From Rana temporaria (Eukaryota > Chordata > Amphibia > Anura > Ranidae), in the NCBI RefSeq assembly GCF_905171775.1, contig NC_053490.1, forward strand, positions 517,643,854-517,707,853: a stretch of 64,000 nt of DNA, written 5' to 3'. A program made the translations under genes and the position numbers. A model generated the notes under the pieces. The model had not been told where the DNA came from and did not search any database. It saw only the letters and a program-made list of their open reading frames with translations. This document shows positions 23,801 to 35,800 of this stretch, one piece after another. Position 1 is the first letter of the stretch, and each line of letters starts with the position of its first letter.

Positions 23801-26800
23801 TTGCTTAGTAAACAATGTTACATTTATTTCCTTTAAAAATAGGAATATCATATACTAACAACCCAAGCCATCAGAGATGGCAGAGAGACAGCCTCATGGC
23901 AAGGCTTTGCAGCGAAAAGAGACAGAGCTCTCTCAAACAGTCCTTTTTACAAAGCTCACTCATCACTCATTCAAACTACCCCCATTGCCAGTCCCATTTG
24001 CTTTGGACCAATCAGTGTTCACATGACAATCCTCCTTATATTACTGACTGTCCTGCCATACTTGGCCTCTGGGGGCAGTATTGCAGTCCATGCGCCCTGG
24101 GCCGTCTTTTTCATAAATCTATTTGAAGCTTCTAGCACACCAGGAGGGCTGGAGACAAGCCCTTTTGCTATGCAGATTCTGTTTGGGGCCACATTCCTCT
24201 GTACCTTTTTAAACCATGGGACTGCAAGTGTCAGCATGGCTGATCTTGGTTATAAAAACAGATGTGTAGAAACTTTAGAAATATAACTTTAGACCATGTT
24301 GCCCTCCAACAGGATGGGAAGGTGCCAGTAGGGAGGGAAGGATTGAAGATATGAATGGGAGAGCACAGGGTATAAAAAGGGGGGTGAAGGAACGGGGTCT
24401 AGGGGATAGATGGTTAGGTGGGCATCTGAGAAATGTTTGGTAACCCCCCTCTGTAGGATGACCACATTTCCAAACTGCCATTCGGGGACACACCCCCTCT
24501 CTCACCTTCCCCCCCAAAAAATGAGGGGGGGCGAGGCGTAATGTAGTCTCGGGGTTGATGGGGAACTTTGCGGTGGGTTATTTGTCAGGTGAGTGTGCCA
24601 CTTGCCACCAGATGCAGTGCCGCTTGCCACCCATAGCCTGCCACCAGATGTAGTGCTGCTGTCACTCCCTCTGCATGAACCACGTGTGTAGAAGGAAAGG
24701 AGTGGGGTCACTATCTGGAGAGTGAAGATCACACCAGTCCCTGGGAAAGGAATCACCGCTCCAGGTGGATCTTAAGCAGACAATTTGAGGAACCTCCCAG
24801 GAGTCCAAGGTGCTGGCAATGCACTAGGCAAACATGAAAAAAATGGATGGACAGCCGCACTCCGAAGGAACTTGAAGAAGTAGTCTTTATTCATAAAACT
24901 GGACATGCAAATCCAAAAATACAGTCACATAAGGGGACAGCCAACGCATTTTGCACACAGTGAGGGCTTAGTCATGGCTCACACCAGTCCCTGCTGCTTG
25001 TCACTGGGTGCCAGAGAAGGAGGAGGTGCCGAGGTCGGTGGGGATAACAGTGCTGCACTAGGCGCAGGCCTCGCTCCCGGTCTCACTGTCTGAGAGTAAA
25101 TTGTCACTGGTTGCAAGATGCCAGGCAGTGCTGGCCCTAGCAACCAGTTCCAGAAATGTAGCTATTAGTTAGTAGGGGGTGGCTGTGTCCTCTATTTCAC
25201 TCCGGGACACTGTATTGAAGGTGCCCGGGTCCCGGAACAGACATGTCAATTGCGGGACAGTGCCGGGTAATCCAGGACACGTGGGCACCCTACCCCTCTG
25301 TAGTACTTGGGTCAAAAGAGGAAAGTATTGAATGTGCTATTAGACATCTTAAATATGGCTGTAACATGAAACATGGTCATTAAAATGCTCTTCACTTTTA
25401 AGGCCATTGGGAATTACTGTGGAGCAGGGCCAGATTAAGAACATCATGGGCCTGGTGCTGAGGATTTAGGTGGGGCCTTTTATAAATAATAAATAAATGC
25501 GTGGGAATGACATGAACGCAGCCCGGCCAAGGCAAGTGACCAATGGCACAGAACCCAGAAGGAAGACTGGGTGAAGATGTAAGCGCCCGGGCCCCGCCTG
25601 ATTCATCACAGCGCAGCACTGGAGGGCTCAGTCTGAAAATTTAAGTGTACACTAATGTGCTAATATGCTGTGCATACTTGTACGTTGTGGCATAACCTAC
25701 CCCAGGGCCTCTAAAAAGTAGTAATGTCAGGAAAGTTTACTACCGCTTTATTATCACAGGATCCCAGGAGCCTCTCATGGGGCCCCCTACTGACCCAGTG
25801 GTCCTTGGGCAGTGCCTAAGTGCACAGTTGCCAACATTTAAAAAATATTTTCAGGGACACTTTTTTATATAAGTGCTATATTTAGAGTAGCTGAGATACC
25901 CGATGTTCCTCTATACATCATAGTAGTAATCACAAAATAAAGGAGTACTAATAATGGGGCTGAACAAATATGAGAACTGAGATTTCCTTTAGTTAACCTA
26001 ACAAAAGTGTGTCCATTCTAGAGCTGGTAACATTGAGGATATTCAGTATAATTTTAAAGAACTGTTTTTGTGGGTAAGCGACATAGGGGAGGAGTATGGA
26101 TGGTATACAAGTGGGAAGTATGTGCAGGTGAGGGAGAGGAATGTGGAGGGTCTAACAGTGGGCACTATGTACAGGAGAGGAGTGCAAAGGGTACGGCAAA
26201 AGGTACTATGTACAGGAGAGGAGTGTGAAGGGTATGACAATGGGCAGTATGTACAGGAAGAGTGTGGGGGTATGACAGAGGGTAGTACGTACCAGAGAGA
26301 AGTGTGGAGGGTATGATGGGGCAGTATGTACAGGAGAGGAGTGTGGAGGGTATGACAGTGGGCAGTATGTACAGGAGAGGAATGTAGACGGTATGATAGT
26401 GGGCACTATGTATAGGAGAGGAGTGTGGAGGGTATGACAGTGAACACTATGTATAGGAGAGGAGTGTGGAGGTTATGACAGTGGGCACTATGTATAGGAG
26501 AGGAGTGTGGAGGGTATGACAGTTATCACTATGTATAGGAGAGGAGTGTGGAGGGTATGACAGTGGGCATTATGTATAGGAGAGGAGTGTGGAGGGTATG
26601 ACAGGGAACGCTAAGTATAGGAGAGGAGTGTGGAGGGTATGACAGTGGGCACTATGTATAGGAGAGGAGTGTGGTGGGTATGACAGTGAGCAGTATGTAC
26701 AGGAGAGGAGTGTGAAGGGTGCGACAGTGGGCACTATGTACAGGAGAGAAGTGTATGACAGCAGGCACTATGTACAGGAGAGGAGTATGAAGGGTATGAC

Positions 26801-29800
26801 AGTGGGTGCTCTGTATAGGAGAGGAGTGTGGAGGGTATGACAGTGGGCACTATGTACAGGAGAGGAGTGTGGAGAGTATGACAGTGAGCACTATGTACAG
26901 AAGTGGAAGGATATTTAGGGACTGCGTAGTGGTTAAGCGGGTCATACATGGATTGAAATTACGCCAATTATGCAGAGACCAGCCATAGTCAATCTATGTA
27001 TGGGCTAGCTGGTTTTACACAAGTCAATCTATTAATCGGCTTGAGTACAACCAGCCAGTTAGGTTTTTCCCAAAACAATCAGTGATGCCAGCTATAGTTA
27101 GCAACACTGATCATTGTACTCACTGGCAGAACACAATAACACTGCAGGAGTGATTCCTCCATCCACAGGTCAGCAGGTGAGAGGGTGTGTGGGGACAGGC
27201 TGGGGAGAGATACTAGTCAGTGGCTGGGTAGGCACTGGTAGTATCAGAGCCAGATACACACAGGTTACATACGCCACGATTGTTAGAGCGAGAACAATAA
27301 TTCTAGTACTAGACCTCCTCTGTAACTCTAAACATGTAACCTTAAAAAAATTTAAAGCATCGCTTAGGATACCAAAAAAAATTGTGCTAACTTAACTAAC
27401 TAGTGTTTTTTTTTAATAAATAAAAAAAAAGTTTTTTAAAAAAAAACATGTTTGAAGAATTGCTGCGCAAATACCGTGCTAGAGCTGCACAATTAATCGT
27501 TAAAAAAATCGTGATCTCGATTCAACCCCCCTGACGATCTCCAATGCAGAGTTTGACGATTCTTTCATATAACAAGTGGAGAGACTTTCAGCTGTCAAAA
27601 GAAAATATCCGGGCAGTCTGCCAAGTTTTTAACAGGAAACATTGTAACTAATGCTTTCTTCTTAGATCAAAGGGATACACTTCTGTGTGTAAAGAACAAA
27701 TCTGGGCAGTCTGCGAAGTTTGTAAACAAAATGAAACATTGTAACTAACTAACATTGTAACTAAATGTAACCACTTAAAGTCCAACACTTGTTTCTTAAA
27801 TTAAAAAGTAATATTATTTGCTAGAAAATTACTTGGAACCGCCAAACATTATATATATTTTAGCAGAGACTCTAGGGAATACAATGGCTATTGCTGCAAT
27901 ATTTTATGTCACACTGCATTTTCCCACTTCAATGAATAATAAAAAACCATAAAAACAAAACAGTGAAGTTAGCCCATTTTTTTTGTTTTTTTGTTTTTTT
28001 TTGCTTTAATGTGAAAGATGATGTTACGCCGCAAGAATGGTGAGAGAATCGTCATCTATCTTCTAAGCAAAAAAATTTTAGCCAGAATCCTGCAGCTCTA
28101 CACTGTGCAACATAAAAAGTGCAAAGACCACCATAGAGTCATTTTCTAGCAAAAAACAAATGATGATTTTTACATGTAGTAGAGAAGTGTCAGAATTGGC
28201 CTGGGTGGCAAGGGGTTAATTACCATGAGTAATATACAAATAATTATTATAAGCCCTGTGATCCTATCAGTTTGCTGCAGTGTGTCAGCTTGTATTTATA
28301 TTGGCCGCTCTGAATGTAGCTTCTGACAGGCTGTGCAAGGAGGCCCGTATCTCCGGAACCATAAATGATACCCATCCCATATTTTGACCAGTTGTGGGGT
28401 AGGTCTTCCCACGCCCACCCCCCAAATATGGGGTTTCTGTGACCTCTGGTCGTCGAGCTACAACCCCCCAAATTCGATCTTTTTTTTTTTTTTTCTGAAT
28501 TATTTTTTTTTTTTTTTTTTTTGGGCAAATGGGCCTATCTTAGGAAAGGGGCCTGGAGCTGCAGCGCCATCAGCCCCCTTGTTAATCCGGCCCTGACTCC
28601 ACCTTCCATCATTCCTTCCTCACGTTTTTCTGCAAAAAGGCAGGCTTCCGTTGCCCAAATGTTCGATCGTAAAAAAATGATGACGCCGGATAACCCTTTT
28701 GCCCAACGGTTGACCGCTGGCTTGTCGGAACTGATATTCCGCCACGAACGACTTACGCAAACAACGTAAAATTTTCAAAATTCGACGCGGGAACGACAGC
28801 CATACTAAACATAGGATACGCCGCACATACCCCTCATATAGCAGGGGTAATTTTACGACGGAAAAAGCCGAACGCAAACGACGTTGCGGTCGTTCATTCG
28901 TTTCTGAATCGGCGTAAATCCTAATTTGCATATTCCTTGCGTAAAACATACGGAAGCGCCACCTAGAGGCCAACCTGAAATTGCAGCCTAAGATCCGACG
29001 GTGTAAGACACTTACACCTGTAAGTACAGGCAACTACTGCCATATAAACTGGTGGAGTCGGAGGCCTTTTGAAAATTTGTGGCCATTGGAACACCACAAT
29101 GGAAGGTCCCAGGAAGGACATTTTTTTCACAGAAGGGCATCCCAGAGCTATATGGCCATGTTCAGCAGCAAGTGAATGTATCTCTGGCACACAGTGTCAG
29201 TGCCAACAGGGCCGGCCCTATGATGGGACCGGGTGGTACCATGGGTACCAGCCAGCACTTTTAGGGGGGCAGCATACTGATGCCCGCCAGCCTGTTCCGC
29301 CAGCTCCGATACCCAAATAAAATTGATGTCCTTTTTTTCCCACAAATAGAGCTTTCTTTTGGTGATATTTGATCACCTCTGCGATTTTTATTTTTTGTGC
29401 TATAAATATATATATATTTTTAACTTTTTGCTATAATAAATATCCCCAAAATTTAGAAAAATTAACTATTTTCTTCAGTTTAGGCCAATATGTATTCTTC
29501 TACATATTTTTGGTACCAAAAAAAAAACACAATTAGCGTACATTGATTAGTTTGCGCAAAAGACATTGTGGCCTCCAGCAATTCACAGGTCCCTTTATAC
29601 TCCTGGATACATGTATAGAGCCATGGCAGGTCCTTTTATACGCCTATATGCATATACAGAGCCATGACAGGTCCTCTTTATACATCTATAGAGCCATGAC
29701 AGGCCCTCGTTATACTCCTTTATACATGTATAGAGCCATGACAGGTCCTCTTTATACTCCTATATACATTTATAGAGCCATGGCAGGTCCTCTTTATATT

Positions 29801-32800
29801 CCTTTACAAGTAAAGAGTCTCGACAGGTCCTCTATATACATGTATAGAGCCATGACAGGTCCTCTTTATACTTCTTTATACATGTATAGAGCCATGACAG
29901 GTTCTCTTTATACATCTATAGAGCCATGACAGGCCCTCGTTATACTCCTTTATACATGTATAGAGCCGTGTCAAATACTTTTTATAGTCCTATATATATT
30001 TATAGAGCCATGACAGGTCCTCTTGATATTCCTTTACATGTAAAGAGTAATGACAGGTCCTCTATATACATGTATAGAGCAATGCCAGGTCCTCTTTATA
30101 CTCCTTTATACATGTATAGAGCCATGACGGGTCCCCTTTAGTTATCATGATATACAATAATGAATGTGGGGGCCTTTTGGTTGGCGTGATTTTTTTTCGG
30201 GGGGGGGCAGCATTTCATTCTTGGTCCCAGGCAGCACAATGTCTTGGGCCGGCACTGAGTGCCAAGATACATCTGACCACAGACACGTGGTCTAGCAAAC
30301 ACGGGCAGGAAAGGTATATAACTTTTACTGCCCACTGGGTGAACCTTCTGACGGCCATCAAGCATGTAACCCGTGGCACCCATGTAGATTTGGTTTTACC
30401 GCCATGGATTACATGCATGCCTGCCTCTTCTTCTCCTCCTCCTACTCCATCCTCCCTCTCCTCCTCGGCTGACTCCTCATTTTCCGATGCTACCATCTCT
30501 TCCGCTGCGCCCCAGAAGATCCCCAGAACCTATTCAACATGCCAGGTGAGACGTTGCCATGCTGTGCTGCGTCTGTTGTGCCTGGAAGACAAGAGCCACA
30601 CTGGTCCTGCACTCCTTTCAGCTTTGCGTTCACAGGCAGATCAGTGGCTAACACCGCTCAATTTGACAGTTGGTAAAGTGGTGTGCGACAATGGTTCCAA
30701 TCTAAACAGGACAAAATTACACACGTGCTGTAAGGAAAGGACGGAGTGTCAGGGAAATGTCCGTAGTAGAAGTACTGGCAATCTTGCCAGTAGAAGAAAT
30801 GGCCATAGAAGAAGTACTGGCAATCTTGCCAGTAGAAGAAATGGCCATAGAAGAAGTACTGGTAATCTTGCCAGTAGATGAAATGGGAGCCATAGGCTCA
30901 TCATGTGACATGAAGATCCTTCCTGATGCCTATTTAAAGAGAGGTCTGACCATCAGGCAGTGCTGACTGGTCTTCAGCTTGTACCCTGATATCCTGAATC
31001 TTGCTGTTACCTTGCTGATCTCCTGTTGCTGAACCCGGCTTGCCCTGACCCCGTTCCTGAACTCTGTTATTCCCTGACTACTGGTTTCTGATCCTGGCTA
31101 TTCACCTGACGCTGCTACCGCCTGCTGCTTGGTACCTCGCTGCCCGCCTTCCACTTGACCCGGCTTTCTGTATGACCCCGCATCTGCTTCCTGTGCTGAG
31201 CCCTGGCAACCCCCCAGTGTCTGCGACTTGCTCCTGCGACTTCCTGCGACTTCCTGCTACAAGTCTTCCAGGAACTACACCTCATCTGATATCCAGTGTC
31301 GCTGCTCCCGCGGGGTGCCTCCTACTCATCCCGGCTCGCACCTCCCGCTACTGCTGTCGGAGTCTTCATCTGCAGGCACTCGTGTTCCTCCTGTCCCTCG
31401 GTGTCCTCTGTTTCATCTCCAGCGGTGCCAGGGCAGGAGATACAAGAGAGGCCGACCTCGTCATCTCAGTCTCCCATCAGGTAAGTGACAGTACCAGTCA
31501 GCCAGTGATGGAGTCTGAAAGGGAGGTCTCTCTTCTACAAACCCTCTGTCGGACTGTTACCGCACTCTCTTAAACGGTGCAAGGGTTCAGCTTCACGATC
31601 AATTGCAGCTTGCACCCAGCCTGGCTTCTACCTCTGAGGACTTGGGAATCAGGCATTCTGCTGCTCAAACCGTGACTTGCAACCATGTTGAACTTTCCTG
31701 TTCCCCTGAGCCAAGAGTGCCCCTACCTGAACGTTTCTCTGGAGATCGTAAAAGATTCAGAACTTTCCAAAATGCCTGTGAACTTTACTTCTCTCTGCTA
31801 CCCCGCACCTTCTCTACGGAAGAAGTTAAAGTGGGATTCCTTATCTCCTTATTGCTGGATGAACCCCAGGCTTGGGCCCACCGGCTTCGAGAGCAACATG
31901 ATCCTGTCTTGGCTTCCGTGAACTCCTTTTTTGCGGCCATGGCTCAACTATATGCTGACCCTTTCCGTCATCACACAGCAGAAGCTACTCTGAGTCACCT
32001 GCAACAGGGCTCCAGGCCCGTTGAGGACTATGTATCGGACTTTCGCTTATGGAGCGCTGATACCAAATGGGACAATTCTGCCTTATGTTTCCATTTTCGT
32101 CTCGGCTTGTCGGAAGCTATCAAGGATGAGCTAGCCAGGGTGGACACACTTTCTTCCTTGAATGACCTGATTCTTCTTGCTATACAGATTGACCGTCGTC
32201 TGCGGGAAAGACAGTCTGAAAAAGCCTTGAATTCCCAATTGTTGCCTGTTCATTCCAAACTTCCTTTACCCGCCTCCTCCGCAGCTATGCCAAAAGACAC
32301 CCAGAAGGTTCCGCCTGCCAGTTTTCCGAGATCTCCTCTGACTCAGCAAGAACGATCTCGGCGTTATCATAATAGACTCTGCCTCTACTGTGGCGATGAA
32401 GGCCATTTCCTTCAGTCTTGTCCTCGAAGACACCGTAGGAGACCCTCTCCTCCATCCCAGATGGTTGCTTCTCCAAGCCTGGGCCAGAACCACACCTCAC
32501 TACCAATTTCTCTCCAGTTTTCAGGAAAGATCCTTACTGTCCCCGCCATTGTGGATTCTGGGGCTTGTAGCTGTTTTGTAGACTCTTCCTTCGCTACCAT
32601 GCATGAACTGCCATTGTGCGCCAAGAAAAACAGCTTTTTAGTTCATCTAGCGGATAATTCAGGTATTAAATCGGGACCCGTCACTCTTGAGACTGCACTT
32701 ATTCCCTGTTCCACGGCTTCTGGGCATCATGAACTCCTACGTCTGGACGTCATCACATCCCCTCTGTTCCCAGTTATCCTAGGGCAACCCTGGCTGAAGG

Positions 32801-35800
32801 CACACAATCCTCTCATCAACTGGTCCTCTGGGGAGGTGTCTTTCTCTTCTGATTATTGCAAGAAACACTGTTTTCCTCACACGCCCAGCCCAGGTGAACC
32901 ATTCCTCTGCATCACTGTGGATCCTGAGACTGCTAAACTTGTGCCTTCCGTCTATCATGAATACCTAGATGTTTTCAATAAAAAGAATGCCGACACTCTC
33001 CCTCCTCACAGACCATACGACTGTCCTATTGAACTGCTACCTGGCGCTGAGATCCCCTTTGGCAGAATTTATCCCCTTTCTGAACTTGAACTTGAGGAAT
33101 TACAGAAGTATATCAACGAAAACCTTGACAAGGGTTTTATCTGGCCTTCTTCGTCCCCTGCCGGAGCGGGGATATTCTTTGTTGAAAAGAAAGATCACAC
33201 GCTTCGGCCTTGTATCGATTATCGGGATTTAAATAAGGTTACCATTAAAAATCGATACCCTCTACCCCTCATCCCTGAGTTGTTTCAGAGACTGCGTGAA
33301 GCACGTGTTTTCTCCAAGTTGGATCTAAGAGGGGCATATAACCTGATCAGAATCAGAGAAGGGGATGAGTGGAAGACGGCCTTTAGGTCTCGTTTTGGGC
33401 ACTTTGAGTACCTGGTGATGCCCTTTGGGCTTTGTAACATGCCAGCGACCTTCCAGCACTTTGTGAACGATGTGTTTCGGGACTTTCTTGATGTGTTTAC
33501 CATCGTTTACTTAGATGACATATTGGTGTTCTCCATCTCCATTGAGCGTCATCGAGTCCATGTTAAGAAGGTACTAGACAGACTAAGGAAACACCATCTT
33601 TATGCCAAAGCAGAAAAATGTGAGTTCGAGAAGTCCACCATTCAGTTCCTGGGTCTTGTTATCTCCGCGGATGGGATTGCGGATGGGATTGCTATGGACC
33701 CCCAAAAGGTCTCTGCAGTTCTCGAATGGCCAGCCCCGACTGATAAAAAATCTGTACAACGGTTTGTGGGATTCTCCAACTTTTACAGGAAATTCATCAA
33801 GACCTTTTCAGGTATCATATCTCCCATCACACAATTAACCAGATCACACACAACCTTCTCATGGACTTTAGAGGCTCAAGCTGCTTTTGAAAAATTGAAG
33901 GGCCTTTTTACTTCTGCACCCATCTTGAGACATCCTGATCCTGATTTGCCCTATGTTCTTGAGGTTGATGCCTCCGAAATTGCTGTGGGAGCCATATTGT
34001 CTCAACGACTGGGGACAAAGTCCCTACTTCACCCTGTTGCCTTCTTTTCTAGGAAACTAAGTACCTCGGAAAGGAACTATGATGTTGGTGATCGGGAATT
34101 ACTCGCTATTAAGTCTGCCCTGGAAGAATGGCGCTATCTTCTCGAAGGAGCGGCCCATCCTATTCTTGTGTTCACCGATCACAAAAATCTTGAGTATTTA
34201 AGAACAGCCAAGAGACTAAGACCCTGCCAGGCTAGATGGGCTCTCTTTTTTGCAAGATTCTGCTTCCATATTACTTATCGGCCAGGGTCTAAGAACGGGA
34301 AGCCAGACGCCCTTTCACGTATGTTCCAAGACACTGAGGTTCCACCTGAACCTGATACCATTTTGCCTGCTAAAAAATTTCTTTTGTTACAGAGTGATCT
34401 CATCTCACAAATCAAGTCAGCAGTCCAGAACCATCCTCCACCTCCGGAACTCCATCTTCAATGTAAGGAAGGGCTCTACTACCACGGTGAGCAAATTTTT
34501 GTTCCTGAGCACCTACGAACGGCAGTTCTTTACATGTGCCATGACCATCCCTTGGCAGGGCATTTTGGAGCCTATAAGACCTCAAATTTGGTCCTGCGCT
34601 CCTTCTGGTGGCCCCACTTGTTGCAAAACTGCAGGGACTATGTTAAATCTTGCACAACGTGCCTTTGGAATAAGTCTGATAGGGCTAAGAATTGGGGCCT
34701 ATTGGAACCCCTTCCTGTTCCTGACAAATTGTGGTCTATGATCTCTATGGACTTCATTGTCGAGTTACCCCCTTCCGAAGGGTTTACCACCATTTTTGTA
34801 ATTGTGGATCGGCTATCTAAGATGGCCCACTTTGTGCCCCTGAAAGGTACCCCTTCTGCAGCGGAAACTGCCTCTTCCTTTATCAGAGAAGTTGTACGCC
34901 TACACGGCATTCCTGCTAACATCACCTCTGACCGTGGGGTGCAATTTACATCCCGATTTTGGAAGTCCCTATGTAAAGCTCTGGGCATTAAACACTGTTT
35001 GTCCTCTGCCTATCATCCTCAGACTAATGGGCAAACAGAGAGGACAAACCAGACTCTGGAGCAGTATCTGCGTTGTTTTTCATCATTCGCACAAGATGAC
35101 TGGGCCTCTCTCTTGCCGTTAGCAGAGTTTGCATACAATAACTCTATTCATTCTGCAATCAAACAAACCCCCTTTTTTGCTAATTATGGGTTCCACCCAT
35201 CCTTTTTGTCTGATGTTCCCCAGGATTCCTCAGTCCCAGCAGTACAGGATCGTCTGGACTTCTGGAGGTCCAACAACCAACTCTTGCAGGAAACCATCAC
35301 TAAAGCCCAAGAAAGCAACAAAAGGTTCTTCGATAGGAGGAGGAGAGGTAACCTTGACCTTCAATCAGGGGATAAAGTGTTGCTTTCCACTGCAAATTTA
35401 AAGTTGGCTTGCCCCTCTAAGAAATTAGGACCCAGGTACATTGGCCCATTTCCTGTTAAGAAGAGGATTAATGCTGTTGCCTTTGAGCTTAGCCTGCCGG
35501 GAAGTTTGAGGATTCACCCAGTGTTTCACGTCTCCCTCTTGAAACGATCCATTGCTAACCCCTTCCCTGATCGTGAACTCGAAGCCCCAGCCCCTGTGCT
35601 TGTCGAAGGAAACGAGGAATTTGTGGTCGAAACCGTTCTGGATTGCAGGAAGAGAAGGGGTCAAACCCAGTTTCTAATCAAATGGAAGGGCTACGGCCCA
35701 GAAGAAAATTCTTGGGAACCGGCTTCTAACATACATGCACCAAGATTGGTGCAAGCCTTTTTTCAACGCCACCCAGAAAAGAGAGCCCTGAGGGGCATCC

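Larger units (their letters stand above)
29207..30257. mobile_element. hAT MITE carrying a minisatellite, inside the hAT gene
   Basis: Ends CAGGGCCGGC and GCCGGCACTG, with identical 8-mers AGTGCCAA on both sides (29199-29206 and 30258-30265). Removing one TSD plus the element restores the reading frame of the host transposase, which confirms the boundaries. It contains a family C fragment and a tandem array. Confidence 0.93.

Noticed and set aside
25425..28595. A single 3.2-kb hAT element from CAGGGCC.GATTAA ends
   Set aside because: The ends look paired, but the flanking 8-mers (CTGTGGAG, ACTCCACC) do not match, and other element types lie between.
30147..30881. 244-codon ORF as an independent gene
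   Set aside because: It begins in the hAT MITE, continues through hAT transposase and ends in the Gypsy LTR; only the middle is meaningful.
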